DNA from: Massilia mucilaginosa
GTDB taxonomy: Bacteria > Pseudomonadota > Gammaproteobacteria > Burkholderiales > Burkholderiaceae_D
Assembly: GCF_011682145.1 (NCBI RefSeq)
Contig: NZ_WHJH01000038.1
Location: 1-64,000, forward strand
DNA length: 64,000 bases
Reading direction: 5' to 3'
Shown: positions 1 through 9,093 of the stretch, piece after piece
Layout of the letters: each line of letters begins with the position of its first letter
Numbering within the stretch: position 1 is the first letter of the stretch
Notes under the pieces: model-generated
Seen by the model: only the letters and a program-made list of their open reading frames with translations
Told to the model about the DNA's origin: nothing
Database searches by the model: none
Made by a program: the position numbers and the translations under genes

Positions 1-156
1 GCCTTCGTAAGCCCGGATGCTATTACCGTCATGATGAACCTCGCTGCAACGAGTGGATCAATCATTGACTACGCATTCGGGCTTACGTTCCCTTCGTCCA
101 TCGCTCACAAATGGACAAAGTCAAGCTTAGGGGGTAACGAAAATCAGCGCAATTGA
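1..156 (+). CDS. C-terminal fragment of an unknown protein (cut by window edge)
   Basis: A reading frame enters from the window edge and ends at a TGA at 154-156, giving 51 visible residues and no start. The peptide mixes a moderately hydrophobic part (IIDYAFGLTF) with a basic tail (HKWTKSS). I recognise no family. Base composition is clearly more AT-rich than the flagellar genes that follow. A 15-bp inverted repeat lies inside it (6-20 and 73-87). It may be the end of an acquired gene or simply a chance open frame; the upstream sequence would decide. Confidence 0.35.
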   Translation, partial: AFVSPDAITVMMNLAATSGSIIDYAFGLTFPSSIAHKWTKSSLGGNENQRN

Positions 157-271
157 TATTCTAAATGCAATCTTGTACATTCATCATTGTATACGATGTT
201 GAACGGCAGACCTCAAAACCGAGCTGATGTTGACGATCTGCTGTCTTGCAGGCCCCCCTGCAAGGCCCGGC

Positions 272-1144
272 TCAGCGCTGCTGGGCCGGCGTGCCTTCAA
301 CCGGTCCGCCCGGTAGCGCAGCAGGCCTGTCAGCGCGCGCTGGTGTGGCAGGGGCCTGCGGCGTGGCCGCCAGGCGCGGCACCCGGCGCGCCGTTTCAAT
401 GCCCTGGTTGAACAGCACCTGGAACGGATTGCCCAGGTAAGGCAGCACCATCACGATCACCAGCATGCCGACCCCGAGTGTGATCGGAAAGCCAATCCCG
501 AAGATGTTCAACTGCGGCGCCGCGCGCGTCAAAATCCCCAGCGCCACCTGGGTAATGAGCAGCGCCGCCACGATCGGCAGCGACAGATGCAGCCCCGCGC
601 TGAAAATCAGCCCGCCCCATTTGGCCATCTCCCACGCCGCCGACGACGACATCGGCGTGGCTGAAATGGGCATCGTGATAAAACTCTCGGCCAGCGCTTC
701 GAGCAGCACCAGGTGCGCGTTGGCGGCCAAAAACGCCATGGTCGCGATCAGCGCCAGGAACTGGCTCACGGCCGAGGAACGCCCCTTGGTCAGCGGATCG
801 AAAAAGCTGGCGAAGCCCAGCCCCATGGTCAGGCTGCAGATTTCGCCGGCCATTTCGATGGCGGCGAACACCAGGCGGATGGCAAAGCCCATCGCCACCC
901 CGATCAGCAGTTCCTGCACCAGGATCAACAGGCCCGCCATCGACAGCGGATCGGCGGCCGGCAGCGCCGGAATGGCCGGCGCGATAATACTCGCCAGCAG
1001 CACGCCGAGCGCGATCTTCACCGGTACCGGCACGCTGGCGTTCCCAAACAGCGGCGCTGCGGTAATCAGCCCGAGAATGCGGGTCAGCGGCCACAGCAGG
1101 CCGGCGATCCACGCATTCATCTCGATGCTGGTAATGGTGATCAT
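272..1144 (-). CDS. fliR: Flagellar type III export protein FliR
   Basis: Inner-membrane component of the flagellar export gate, which assembles with FliP and FliQ into the secretion pore. The 290-residue product starts MITITSIEMNAWIAGLLWP and has the family's hydrophobic segments and conserved stretches (PLTRILGLITAAPLFGN, GLGFASFFDP). The last 30 or so residues are a Pro/Ala/Arg-rich tail beyond the usual length of about 260, so the C-terminus is extended. It is the last gene of the minus-strand fliL-M-N-O-P-Q-R run and sits 29 nt after fliQ. About 115 nt of downstream sequence to the next upstream ORF shows no clear terminator. Confidence 0.97.
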   Translation of the reverse strand: MITITSIEMNAWIAGLLWPLTRILGLITAAPLFGNASVPVPVKIALGVLLASIIAPAIPALPAADPLSMAGLLILVQELLIGVAMGFAIRLVFAAIEMAGEICSLTMGLGFASFFDPLTKGRSSAVSQFLALIATMAFLAANAHLVLLEALAESFITMPISATPMSSSAAWEMAKWGGLIFSAGLHLSLPIVAALLITQVALGILTRAAPQLNIFGIGFPITLGVGMLVIVMVLPYLGNPFQVLFNQGIETARRVPRLAATPQAPATPARADRPAALPGGPVEGTPAQQR

Positions 1145-1173
1145 GCTTGCTCGAAAAGGCCGACGCGGGCGCG

Positions 1174-1443
1174 TCAGTTAACCAGGCCGGGAATGCCGGT
1201 AAACACCTGGCGCATGTAGTCGAGCATGACCGCCAGCATCCACGGTCCGGCCACGATCAGGGCGACAAAAATGCCGACCAGCTTCGGAATGAAGGACAGG
1301 GTCGCTTCATTGATCTGGGTGGCGGCCTGGAAGATGCTGACGATCAGGCCGATGATCAGCGCCACCAGCAGCATGGGCGCGGCCACCATCAGGGTCACTT
1401 CCATGGCCGTGCGGCCCATTGTCATTACGCTTTCGGGAGTCAT
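1174..1443 (-). CDS. fliQ: Flagellar type III export protein FliQ
   Basis: Small export-gate subunit of 89 residues with the two transmembrane helices of the family: roughly residues 17-38 (LMVAAPMLLVALIIGLIVSIFQAATQINE) and 50-72 (VGIFVALIVAGPWMLAVML, after FIPKLVG). The Q-A-x-T-Q-I-N-E loop is diagnostic for FliQ/SpaQ proteins. It lies 11 nt downstream of fliP and upstream of fliR on the same strand, the standard fliPQR order. Nothing is unusual in length or motif. Confidence 0.97.
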   Translation of the reverse strand: MTPESVMTMGRTAMEVTLMVAAPMLLVALIIGLIVSIFQAATQINEATLSFIPKLVGIFVALIVAGPWMLAVMLDYMRQVFTGIPGLVN

Positions 1444-1454
1444 CGGCAGCCTCG

Positions 1455-2231
1455 CTAGTAGAAACTCTGCGCGAGCGAGCCGAGCAGCAGTTGCCAGCCA
1501 TCGACCAGCACGAACAGCATCAGCTTGAAGGGCAGCGAAATGACCGCCGGCGACATCATCATCATCCCCATCGACATCAGCACCGACGCCACCACCATGT
1601 CGATGATGAGGAAGGGAATGAAGATGGCAAAGCCGATCTGGAACGCGGTTTTCAGTTCACTGGTCACAAACGCTGGAATCAGTATGCGCAGCGGAATGTC
1701 TTCCGGTCCCTGCAAGGCGGCCGAGCGCGAAATCTTGACGAACATGGCCAGGTCGGCCTGGCGCGTCTGGCGGATCATGAAGGTTTTCAGCGGCGCCACG
1801 GCACGCTCCATGGCGACGTTCATTTCGATCTTGTTTTCCTGCAGCGGCTGGTAGGCATCCACGTAAATCTTGTCGAACACCGGACCCATCACAAACAGGG
1901 TCAGGAACAGCGCCAGCCCCACCATGACCTGGTTGGGCGGGGCCGACTGGGTGCCGATCGCCTGGCGCAGCAGCGACAGCACGATGATAATGCGGGTAAA
2001 ACTGGTCATCATCAGCAGCACCGCCGGAATGAACGACAGCGCCGTCATCAACAGCAGCGTCTGGACCGGCAGCGAGTAGGCGGTGCCGCCGCCCGGCGCC
2101 GGCGCGCTGGTGAAGGTCGGGATGCCCGGCGCGGCCACGGCCAGCGCCGGCAGGCCGAGGGCCAGCAGCGCCAGCAGTGGCAAAGCGCGCCGCGCGTGAT
2201 GCGTCAACAGGTAAGTCCGCTTAGCGTCCAT
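1455..2231 (-). CDS. fliP: Flagellar type III export protein FliP
   Basis: Core protein of the flagellar export gate, 258 residues. An N-terminal cleavable signal peptide is visible ([18 protein letters not shown]), followed by four hydrophobic segments. Family signatures include [14 protein letters not shown], the [15 protein letters not shown] loop and the C-terminal [17 protein letters not shown]. The start overlaps the end of fliO by 11 nt, so translation is probably coupled. Flanking fliO and fliQ are in the expected order. Confidence 0.98.
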   Translation of the reverse strand: MDAKRTYLLTHHARRALPLLALLALGLPALAVAAPGIPTFTSAPAPGGGTAYSLPVQTLLLMTALSFIPAVLLMMTSFTRIIIVLSLLRQAIGTQSAPPNQVMVGLALFLTLFVMGPVFDKIYVDAYQPLQENKIEMNVAMERAVAPLKTFMIRQTRQADLAMFVKISRSAALQGPEDIPLRILIPAFVTSELKTAFQIGFAIFIPFLIIDMVVASVLMSMGMMMMSPAVISLPFKLMLFVLVDGWQLLLGSLAQSFY

Positions 2232-2895
2232 TGCGTTTGTCGATCGTCTGTTTCAGCCATTCGGCAAAGGTGCCGGACGCTGGGCCGTTGGCCAGCACCG
2301 CGGGGCCGCCCGGGGTTTCCTGCTTGGGCATGGTGGCCAGCGCGTTGATGCGGCCGGGCGAGGCGCCCACCACGATCCACTGGTCGCCCACTTCGATGAC
2401 GATGACCCGTTCGCGCCCACCGAGGCTGAGCGCGCCGATGGTGCGCATCTGGGCGGCGCCGGCGGCGGCCTGCGGGCCGAAGCGCTTCATGAACCAGACC
2501 ATGGCGCCCAAGAGGGCCAGCACCAGGGTCAGGGCGAAAATGGTTTGCAGCAGGTTGCCGGCCGACGGTCCCGCCATCGGACCGGGCGCCGCCGGCACGG
2601 CGGTGGCGGCGGGCAGGGTGGCGACAGGCGCCGGGGCAGCAACCACGGGCACGCTTGCCTGCGGCTCGGCGGTGGCGGGAACCGATGCGGCGGGAGCGGA
2701 AGCGGAAGCGGCCGGCCCAGGCGCAAGCGGAGCCGATGCAGCCGGAACCGATGCGGCAGCAGGAGCCGACGCGGCCGGCGCAGGCGCAAGCGGCGCCGAT
2801 GCCGCCGGCGCAGCGGCGCCAGCAGCCTGGGCGGCAACCATCCCCGGCGCCAGGCTGCACGCCAGCGCCACGGCGGCAATCAGGCGCGCCCTCAT
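2221..2895 (-). CDS. fliO: Flagellar biosynthesis protein FliO with long Ala/Pro/Ser-rich N-terminus
   Basis: FliO helps assemble FliP in the inner membrane. The 224-residue product has a signal-like N-terminus (residues 1-21), then about 90 residues almost wholly of Ala, Pro, Ser and Val with internal repeats of the ASAPLAP / PAASVPA type (22-110). One transmembrane helix (114-137) and a cytoplasmic FliO domain follow ([24 protein letters not shown]). Enterobacterial FliO is about 120 residues, so the extra length is the low-complexity part. It overlaps fliN by 4 nt (ATGA) and fliP by 11 nt. Confidence 0.93.
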   Translation of the reverse strand: MRARLIAAVALACSLAPGMVAAQAAGAAAPAASAPLAPAPAASAPAAASVPAASAPLAPGPAASASAPAASVPATAEPQASVPVVAAPAPVATLPAATAVPAAPGPMAGPSAGNLLQTIFALTLVLALLGAMVWFMKRFGPQAAAGAAQMRTIGALSLGGRERVIVIEVGDQWIVVGASPGRINALATMPKQETPGGPAVLANGPASGTFAEWLKQTIDKRNGR

Positions 2896-3305
2896 TTATT
2901 GAGTTTTCGAATCCGTTCGGACGGCGTGATGATGTCCGTCAGGCGAATACCGAATTTATCGTTCACCACCACCACCTCGCCCTGGGCGATCAGGCAGCCG
3001 TTGACCAGCACATCCATCGGCTCGCCCGCCAGGCCGTCGAGCTCGACCACCGAACCCTGGGCCAGTTGCAGCAGGTTCTTGATGGCGATCTTGGTCCGTC
3101 CCAGCTCCACCGTCAGCTGGACCGGGATGTCGAGGATGAAGTCGATATCGTTCGGCGTGTCGGGCTTGGTGCCCTTGTTCGAAAAGTCCTTGAACACGGC
3201 CGCGCTGGCTGCCTGGCTTTGCAGGGCTTCGGCTTCCGCCTTGGCCTGCTCGGCAATGGCCGCGCCCCAGTCGTCCATTGCGTCGTCATCGGTAGTATCG
3301 GACAT
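2892..3305 (-). CDS. fliN: Flagellar motor switch protein FliN
   Basis: C-ring component that, with FliM, forms the rotor base and takes part in export-cargo docking. The 137-residue protein has a variable acidic N-terminus and a complete SpoA (surface presentation of antigens) domain at about residues 55-130: VELGRTKIAIKNLLQLAQG, then DVLVNGCLIAQGEVVVV and KFGIRLTDI. It lies 14 nt after fliM and its stop overlaps the fliO start. Length and motifs are normal for the family. Confidence 0.98.
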   Translation of the reverse strand: MSDTTDDDAMDDWGAAIAEQAKAEAEALQSQAASAAVFKDFSNKGTKPDTPNDIDFILDIPVQLTVELGRTKIAIKNLLQLAQGSVVELDGLAGEPMDVLVNGCLIAQGEVVVVNDKFGIRLTDIITPSERIRKLNK

Positions 3306-3319
3306 AGTGCTCTCCTAAA

Positions 3320-4297
3320 TTATTTGGTGTCCGCATTGGCGAGCAGTTTCTCGACCTTTAGCGCATATTGTCCGTTGAGCACGCCATACGTGCAATCCAT
3401 CACCGGCACCCCATCGACGGTGGCCTGGATCTGTTCGGGTACGTTGAGGGGGACGATGTCGCCCACCTTGAAATTGAGAATCTCGTCGAACGAGGCGCGC
3501 GCCGTGCCCAGCACCGCCACCAGCTCGACTTCGGCGATCTGGATCTGCTGCGTCATCAGGCGGATCCAGCGCTTGTCGACTTCCAGCGCCTCGCCCTGCA
3601 GGCTGGAGGTGAGCGTGTCGCGGATCGGTTCGATCATCGAATACGGCATGCAGATGTGGATCTGGCCGCTCACCGAGCCGAGCTCGATGGTGAACGTGGA
3701 CGATACCACCACCTCGTTCGGGGTGGCGATGTTGGCGAACTGGGTATTCATCTCGGAGCGGATGTACTCGAACTCGACCGGATACACCGGTTCCCACGAT
3801 TTCGCATACGAATCGAATACGATATCGAGGATGCGCAAGATGATGCGCTGCTCGGTCTGGGTAAAATCGCGCCCCTCGACCCGGGTATGAAAGCGTCCGT
3901 CGCCGCCGAACAGATTATCGACCAGCAAAAACACCAGGCCCGGATCGAACACGATCAGGGCCGTGCCGCGCAGCGGCTTCATGTGGACCAGGTTCAGGTT
4001 GGTCGGCACCACCAGGTTGCGGATGAATTCGCTGTATTTCGAGACCCGCACCGAACCCACCGACACTTCGGCGCTGCGGCGGATGTAGTTGAACAGCCCG
4101 ACCCGCAGCAAGCGCGCGAAACGCTCGTTGATGATTTCGAGCGTCGGCATGCGGCCGCGCACGATCCGTTCTTGCGTGGCCAGGTTGTAGGTGCGTACGC
4201 CCGTGTTGTCTTCGGGCGCGGAAGCTTCGTCGGCGTCGCCGTTGACGCCCTTGAGCAGCGCATCGACTTCTTCCTGCGAGAGAAAATTATCGGCCAT
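3320..4297 (-). CDS. fliM: Flagellar motor switch protein FliM
   Basis: Rotor switch protein of 325 residues. The N-terminal FLSQEEVDALLKG segment (residues 5-17) is the conserved binding site for phosphorylated CheY. The middle domain carries the GxxRxS-type FliM core (RSAEVSVGSVRVSKY, GGDGRF), and a SpoA domain closes the protein (ARASFDEILNFKVGDIVPLNVPE). It lies 6 nt after fliL in the operon and directly ahead of fliN. All features expected for chemotaxis-controlled rotation are present; no che genes occur in this window. Confidence 0.98.
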   Translation of the reverse strand: MADNFLSQEEVDALLKGVNGDADEASAPEDNTGVRTYNLATQERIVRGRMPTLEIINERFARLLRVGLFNYIRRSAEVSVGSVRVSKYSEFIRNLVVPTNLNLVHMKPLRGTALIVFDPGLVFLLVDNLFGGDGRFHTRVEGRDFTQTEQRIILRILDIVFDSYAKSWEPVYPVEFEYIRSEMNTQFANIATPNEVVVSSTFTIELGSVSGQIHICMPYSMIEPIRDTLTSSLQGEALEVDKRWIRLMTQQIQIAEVELVAVLGTARASFDEILNFKVGDIVPLNVPEQIQATVDGVPVMDCTYGVLNGQYALKVEKLLANADTK

Positions 4298-4303
4298 GGA
4301 GGA

Positions 4304-4834
4304 TCACTGGATGATGAACTGGGTGAACATGACTTCGTTGACTTCCTGGGGCTCTTCGTTCTCGGAGAACGGCTTCTTGATCGCTTCCATGACTTCCTCG
4401 GCCAGCTTGGTCTTGCCTTCGACCGTGGTCAGCTCCGACGACTTCTTGGCCGACAGCAGCAGCAGCACGCGGCTGCGCACCTTCGGCATATTGTTCTTGA
4501 CCAGGTCGGCCTGTTCCTGGCCGGCCATCTCCAGGGTGATCGACACCTGCAGCATGTGCTCTTCTTCGGCGTCCGGTTGCAGATTGACGGTAAATACTTC
4601 GAGCGGGGCGAACACCGGCGGCGCCACCACCTTGGCCTTTTTCTTCTTCTTGGCCGGCTTGGCGCTTTCTTCGGCTTCCTCGCCACCCTTGCTCTGCGTG
4701 AAATACCAGCCAGCACCGCCACCGCCCAGCACCAGCACGGCCACGATCGCGCCGATCATGGCCATTTTCTTCGACGGCGGCTTCGCGGCCGCATCAGGGG
4801 GGGCTGCAGCTTTCATGTTTGCTTTCGCTTTCAA
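4304..4834 (-). CDS. fliL: Flagellar basal body-associated protein FliL
   Basis: Single-pass inner-membrane protein that supports stator function near the basal body. The 176 residues comprise a short cytoplasmic Lys/Ala-rich N-terminus, one transmembrane helix (24-45, ending in WYFTQ), a Lys-rich linker (EEAEESAKPAKKKKKAK) and a periplasmic FliL domain (FTVNLQPDAEEEHMLQVSITLEM). It heads the fliL-R run. About 200 nt separate it from fliK, so a promoter for fliL probably lies at 4835-5036, but no confident consensus could be read there. Confidence 0.95.
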   Translation of the reverse strand: MKAKANMKAAAPPDAAAKPPSKKMAMIGAIVAVLVLGGGGAGWYFTQSKGGEEAEESAKPAKKKKKAKVVAPPVFAPLEVFTVNLQPDAEEEHMLQVSITLEMAGQEQADLVKNNMPKVRSRVLLLLSAKKSSELTTVEGKTKLAEEVMEAIKKPFSENEEPQEVNEVMFTQFIIQ

Positions 4835-5036
4835 AGTACCTCAAGACGACGTCGGTGGATCATGCCGTCATTATGTCATTATCGCGAGGAAATGAGCGGG
4901 CAGATGCGTGGAAAACAGGGCCGATCGCGGCCCAACTCGTGGCTTGGCATCGACATCCGATGCGCTTTTCATACGCCGCCTTGCGCGCATGGCCGGGAAG
5001 GCTAGGCAAATCGACAAGTCCGGATGCCTGGCGTTA

Positions 5037-6467
5037 TCAGGCGAAGGTGTCGACCAGGCCCGGAGCGCCGCCTTGCACCGGCGTCCTGGCGGCCAGGCGC
5101 TCGTTGGCGTCGGCCGCGCTGCCGTTGATCACGCCGCCCAGGCCGTCGCTGCCGCCGTTGCCGGCGCTGGCGCGCTCACCCTGGTCCTGGCGCTGCTCCG
5201 GCATGCCCGCGTTGACGCTGGCGTTGCCCAGCGAGATGCCGCTCTCGTCCATCATGTCGCGCAGCTTCGGCATGGCGTTTTCCAGCGCCTGGCGTACTTC
5301 CAGCTCGCCCGACGAGAACGTCACGCTGGCGTTGTCGCCGCTGATGTTCAGCACCACCTGGACCGGGCCGAGATCGGGCGGGTTCAGGGTGAGGGTGGCG
5401 CTTTGTTCCTTGCCGGCCACCATCCAGACGATTTTCTGGCCGATCTGGTTGTCCCAGGCCGGGGTGCCGACCCGTGCCGAGAGCTTGTCGGCGCCGGCGT
5501 TGGCCGTCTGCGCCAGGCCGACTGCGGCCTGTTGCAATGGCGCGGCCACCGGCGTCGCTTCGGTCGCGCTGGTGTCGACGGCGCTGATGGCGTCCGGCAG
5601 CTCGCGCGCGCCTGGCGCCAGCCTGGCGGCGTCGCTTGGGACGGCGGCCGTTTGCAGCGCCGCCGTTTGCCCCGGTGTCGTCTGGCCCTGGGCGGTGTCG
5701 GTGGTGGCGCCGGCGGCGCGCGGCATGGCGCCTTCGAGCAGGGCGCGCAGGTCGCCTTGCGGGGCGGCGTCGGACGCCGTTGTCAGCGCCGGGTCGGTTG
5801 GCAGGCCAAGTGCGCCGACTGCGGGCGCGGTGGGGGCGCCGTCGACCGTCGCGAAGCGGCCGGCCGCAGCCATGGCCGGCGCGGTCAACGCGGCCAGCGC
5901 GGCCTCCATCGCCAGGCCAGGATCGGCGGCGGCAGTGGTGCTGGCGGCGCGGCTCGACGCCAGCGTGCTCCAGGCCGGGTCGAGAGCGACCGGCGTGGCG
6001 GCCGCTTGCGCCGGCTGGGTCAGGCTGGCGACCAGGGCCAGCATGTCGGCCACCGGCAGTTCGGCGCGCGCGGCCGCGGCGGCGGCACTGTCGGCGGCGG
6101 CTGCCGCCGCGGCGCTGTCGTCGCTGGCCGGGGCGCTGCCTTTGTCGCCGGATTGCGCCTGGGCGCTGGTGTTGTTCGCTGGCGCCGCCGGGCGGGCCGG
6201 CGCGGCGTCCGGCGCAGGCGCTGCGGCCTGCTCGGCTTTGGCGCCCTGTTCCACACGCGGGGCAGGGGCTTTGTCGGCCGGGCGCGGCGCGGCCGCTTTG
6301 GCGGCGGCCGCGGCCGGCTGCTGGCTCATGCTCTGGCGCTGCGCGATCTCGCGCGAGAGCGTCTGGCCGAACTGCACCGCCGGTTGCGCGGCGGCGGCAT
6401 TGCTGCGCGCCGGCGCCGGGTTGGCGTTCAGGGCGGCCAGTTGCTGGGCGATGGGAGAAGTGGACAT
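5037..6467 (-). CDS. fliK: Flagellar hook-length control protein FliK
   Basis: Secreted molecular ruler that sets hook length and switches export specificity. The 476-residue protein is very rich in Ala and Pro, with homopolymeric Ala runs around residues 118-137. The conserved C-terminal Flg_hook domain is at about residues 325-420 (WDNQIGQKIVWMVAGKEQSATLTLNPPDLGPVQV is its start, with the LNPPDLGPV signature). It follows fliJ on the same strand. A second FliK-like protein is encoded at 18684-19916. The gene ends about 200 nt before fliL. Confidence 0.93.
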   Translation of the reverse strand: MSTSPIAQQLAALNANPAPARSNAAAAQPAVQFGQTLSREIAQRQSMSQQPAAAAAKAAAPRPADKAPAPRVEQGAKAEQAAAPAPDAAPARPAAPANNTSAQAQSGDKGSAPASDDSAAAAAAADSAAAAAARAELPVADMLALVASLTQPAQAAATPVALDPAWSTLASSRAASTTAAADPGLAMEAALAALTAPAMAAAGRFATVDGAPTAPAVGALGLPTDPALTTASDAAPQGDLRALLEGAMPRAAGATTDTAQGQTTPGQTAALQTAAVPSDAARLAPGARELPDAISAVDTSATEATPVAAPLQQAAVGLAQTANAGADKLSARVGTPAWDNQIGQKIVWMVAGKEQSATLTLNPPDLGPVQVVLNISGDNASVTFSSGELEVRQALENAMPKLRDMMDESGISLGNASVNAGMPEQRQDQGERASAGNGGSDGLGGVINGSAADANERLAARTPVQGGAPGLVDTFA

Positions 6468-6506
6468 GGCGGGCGATCGGTTAGTTATTGAGTGGCGGCG
6501 GGTGCG

Positions 6507-6947
6507 TCAACGTTTGTAATACGCCTGGCGGGCGGCGTGTTCGTCCATCTGTTTCTGGTCGCGCTTGTTTTCCAGGCGCAGTGCTTCGGTGGCGGCGCGC
6601 TCGCCCAGGGTGCGGTACGACACCCGCTTGCGCTCGCTGGCCTGCCACAAGCCCTTTTCCACCGCGCTCCTGTGGTGCGCGTGCTTGACGATCTCGCGCT
6701 GGCCCATGATGGCGTGCTCCAGCTTGCCGATGAAGGCGATGAAATTGGCGTACGCCATCGGCGTGATGCCGTTGCGCTGCGCCGCGTCCAGCTTTTGCGC
6801 GTAATCTTCCAGGTAGCCCAGCAGCATTTGCAGCTTTTGTTCGGTTTCCTCGGCCGCCTTGAGCGCCACCCCCAGCCGCTTGGCGGCATCGTCGGTGTCG
6901 CGCTGGGCCAGTTCGAGCAGGGTATCGAGGATGGTTTGTTTTGCCAT
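6507..6947 (-). CDS. fliJ: Flagellar export protein FliJ
   Basis: Soluble coiled-coil protein that couples the FliI ATPase to the FlhA gate. The 146-residue product is almost entirely predicted helix, rich in Lys, Glu, Gln and Ala (LLELAQRDTDDAAKRLGVAL, then long heptad-like stretches), matching the FliJ family in size and composition. It lies 35 nt downstream of fliI and upstream of fliK. Sequence conservation in this family is weak, so the position in the cluster is the stronger evidence. Confidence 0.92.
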   Translation of the reverse strand: MAKQTILDTLLELAQRDTDDAAKRLGVALKAAEETEQKLQMLLGYLEDYAQKLDAAQRNGITPMAYANFIAFIGKLEHAIMGQREIVKHAHHRSAVEKGLWQASERKRVSYRTLGERAATEALRLENKRDQKQMDEHAARQAYYKR

Positions 6948-6982
6948 AATGCATCATTATAGGCATCCCGTCCGCTATCCCA

Positions 6983-8398
6983 TCACGAGAACAGAGAGGT
7001 CAATTCGGCCAAGCTCTGCGGCATGCCGATGTTGTCGCCGATCTCCTGGCACAGGAAGGCTTCGATCTTGTCGTTCAGGGCGATGGCCTGGTCGAGCACC
7101 GGATCGCTGCCGTGGGCGTAGGCGCCGACCGTGATCAGGTCGCGCGAGCGCTCGAAGCGCGAATACAGCTGCTTCAAGCGGCGCGCCGCGTGCTGGTGCT
7201 CGGTGGTGGTGATGGTGTGCATGGCGCGGCTGATCGATTGCTCGATGTCGATGGCCGGATAGTGCCCGGACTCGGCCAGGCGCCGGTTGAGCACGAAGTG
7301 GCCGTCCAGAATGGCGCGCGCCGAGTCGGCGATCGGGTCCTGCTGGTCGTCGCCCTCGGTCAGCACGGTGTAGAAGGCGGTGATCGAGCCGCCGCCTTGC
7401 AGGCCGTTGCCGGCCCGTTCCACCAGCACCGGCAGCTTGGCGAACACCGACGGCGGATAGCCCTTGGTGGCGGGCGGCTCGCCGATGGCCAGGGCGATTT
7501 CGCGCTGCGCCATGGCGTAGCGGGTCAGCGAATCCATGATCATGAGCACGTTCTTGCCCTGATCGCGGAAATGTTCGGCAATCGCCGTGGTGTAGGCCGC
7601 GCCTTGCAGGCGCATCAGCGGCGGCGTGTCGGCCGGGGCCGCCACGACGGCGGCGCGCGCCAGGCCTTCCGGCCCGAGGATGTGTTCGATGAACTCCTTG
7701 ACCTCGCGGCCGCGTTCGCCGATCAGGCCGACCACCACCACGTCGGCCTTGGTGTAGCGCGCCATCATTCCCAGCAGTACCGACTTACCGACGCCGGAAC
7801 CGGCGAACAGGCCCAGGCGCTGGCCACGGCCGACAGTCAGCATGGCGTTGATCGCGCGAATGCCGACGTCGAGCGTTTCCACGATCGGGGCGCGGTCGAG
7901 CGGATTGGCGGGGCGCACGTTGATCGGCCCGCTGTCGTCGGTCAGCAGGGGGCCGAGGCCGTCCAGGGGCCGGCCGGCGCCGTCGACCACCCGGCCCAGC
8001 AGGCCCATGCCGACCGGCAGATGGCGCGCGCGGTCGCTCGGGCGCCGCCGGGGATGGGCCACCGAACCAGGTCGCGGCAGGGTCGCTTCCACCGGCAGCA
8101 CCTTGGTGCCGGGCACGATGCCTTCGACATCGCTTTGCGGCATCAGGAACAGGCGGTCGCCGTCGAAACCGACCACTTCGGCCTCGACCCGGTTGCCGGC
8201 CGGCATAGGGATGGTGCAGGCGCTGCCGACCGCCAGCTTGAGGCCCACGCATTCCATCACCAGCCCGGCCACGCGGGTGATGCGGCCCGAGACTTGCTGC
8301 GGTTCGACGAAGCCGACCAGGGTGCTGCAGTCGCGCAGGTAGGCGGACCAGCGCGCAGTGTGCTTGTCGGGCGTGGCGGCGGGATCGGATTCGCTCAT
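6983..8398 (-). CDS. fliI: Flagellum-specific ATPase FliI
   Basis: Export ATPase related to F1 beta subunit. The start is placed at 8398 because that ATG overlaps the fliH stop (ATGA); an in-frame ATG 12 nt upstream would add MAGP. The 471-residue product has the Walker A loop [11 protein letters not shown] near residues 196-206, the Walker B segment [21 protein letters not shown] and the type III signature [25 protein letters not shown] (in two parts around residue 320). It forms the fliHIJ ATPase complex with its neighbours. Confidence 0.97.
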   Translation of the reverse strand: MSESDPAATPDKHTARWSAYLRDCSTLVGFVEPQQVSGRITRVAGLVMECVGLKLAVGSACTIPMPAGNRVEAEVVGFDGDRLFLMPQSDVEGIVPGTKVLPVEATLPRPGSVAHPRRRPSDRARHLPVGMGLLGRVVDGAGRPLDGLGPLLTDDSGPINVRPANPLDRAPIVETLDVGIRAINAMLTVGRGQRLGLFAGSGVGKSVLLGMMARYTKADVVVVGLIGERGREVKEFIEHILGPEGLARAAVVAAPADTPPLMRLQGAAYTTAIAEHFRDQGKNVLMIMDSLTRYAMAQREIALAIGEPPATKGYPPSVFAKLPVLVERAGNGLQGGGSITAFYTVLTEGDDQQDPIADSARAILDGHFVLNRRLAESGHYPAIDIEQSISRAMHTITTTEHQHAARRLKQLYSRFERSRDLITVGAYAHGSDPVLDQAIALNDKIEAFLCQEIGDNIGMPQSLAELTSLFS

Positions 8399-9093
8399 CG
8401 GACCAGCCACTCCACCTCGTCCTTGCCGAGCGCGTGCGCCAGGCGCTGCCAGCGCACTTCGGCCTGGGCGTCGATCTGGTTGCTGGCGGTATCGATCTTG
8501 CAGCCGCCACGGCCGATCTGGGCGTCGTCGACCAGGCGCCAGCCGCCCTTGTCGAGTTCTTCGCCGATCTGTTCGCGCACCAGGCGCGCATCGTCCGGAT
8601 TGAGCATGAGCAAGGCCGGCTGTTGCAGTACCGGCAGGTAAGAGATGGCGTCGCGCACCACTGGAATGATCAGCTCGGGCTTGACCTCGAGCGCGATGCG
8701 CAGCATGTTCTTGGCCAGGTGCAGGCTAAGCTCCAGCATATCGTTGGCGATGCTCTCGTCGGCCTGCGCCAGCGCCTGGCCGAAGGTGGCGGCGATCGAT
8801 TGCAGGTTGGCCAGTTCAGCCGCGCTTTCCTCGCGTCCGAGCGCGTGCGCATCGGCATAGCCGGCTTCGTGGCCGGCCGCGTGGCCCGCATCGAAGCCTT
8901 CCTGGCGCGCCTGTTCGCGGATGGCGGCGATGTCGTCGTCGGTGGGCCAATCGGGCGCGCTCGGCGCTTGCGGCGGCGCTTCTTGCTCGGGCGAGGTGTC
9001 GAGAAACACCGGTTCCGGCTCCGGAACACGGTCGAAGGAATTCATTTCCCAGCGCTGGTACGCGGTTTGCAGTTCTTTTGGAAGGGTAGCCAT
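8395..9093 (-). CDS. fliH: Flagellar assembly protein FliH
   Basis: Regulatory partner of FliI that holds the ATPase at the C-ring through FliN. The 232-residue protein has a charged, Pro-rich N-terminal part, a helical segment with repeated small-residue heptads ([20 protein letters not shown], the GxxxG-type repeat typical of FliH) and the C-terminal FliH domain ([20 protein letters not shown]). Its start shares one base with the fliG stop (TGATG) and its end overlaps fliI by four bases, so the block is translationally coupled. Confidence 0.95.
   Translation of the reverse strand: MATLPKELQTAYQRWEMNSFDRVPEPEPVFLDTSPEQEAPPQAPSAPDWPTDDDIAAIREQARQEGFDAGHAAGHEAGYADAHALGREESAAELANLQSIAATFGQALAQADESIANDMLELSLHLAKNMLRIALEVKPELIIPVVRDAISYLPVLQQPALLMLNPDDARLVREQIGEELDKGGWRLVDDAQIGRGGCKIDTASNQIDAQAEVRWQRLAHALGKDEVEWLVR

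Noticed and set aside
6-87. Inverted repeat at the window start as an integron attC site
   Set aside because: It lacks the GTTRRRY/RYYYAAC core sites and the bulge pattern; only the arms match.
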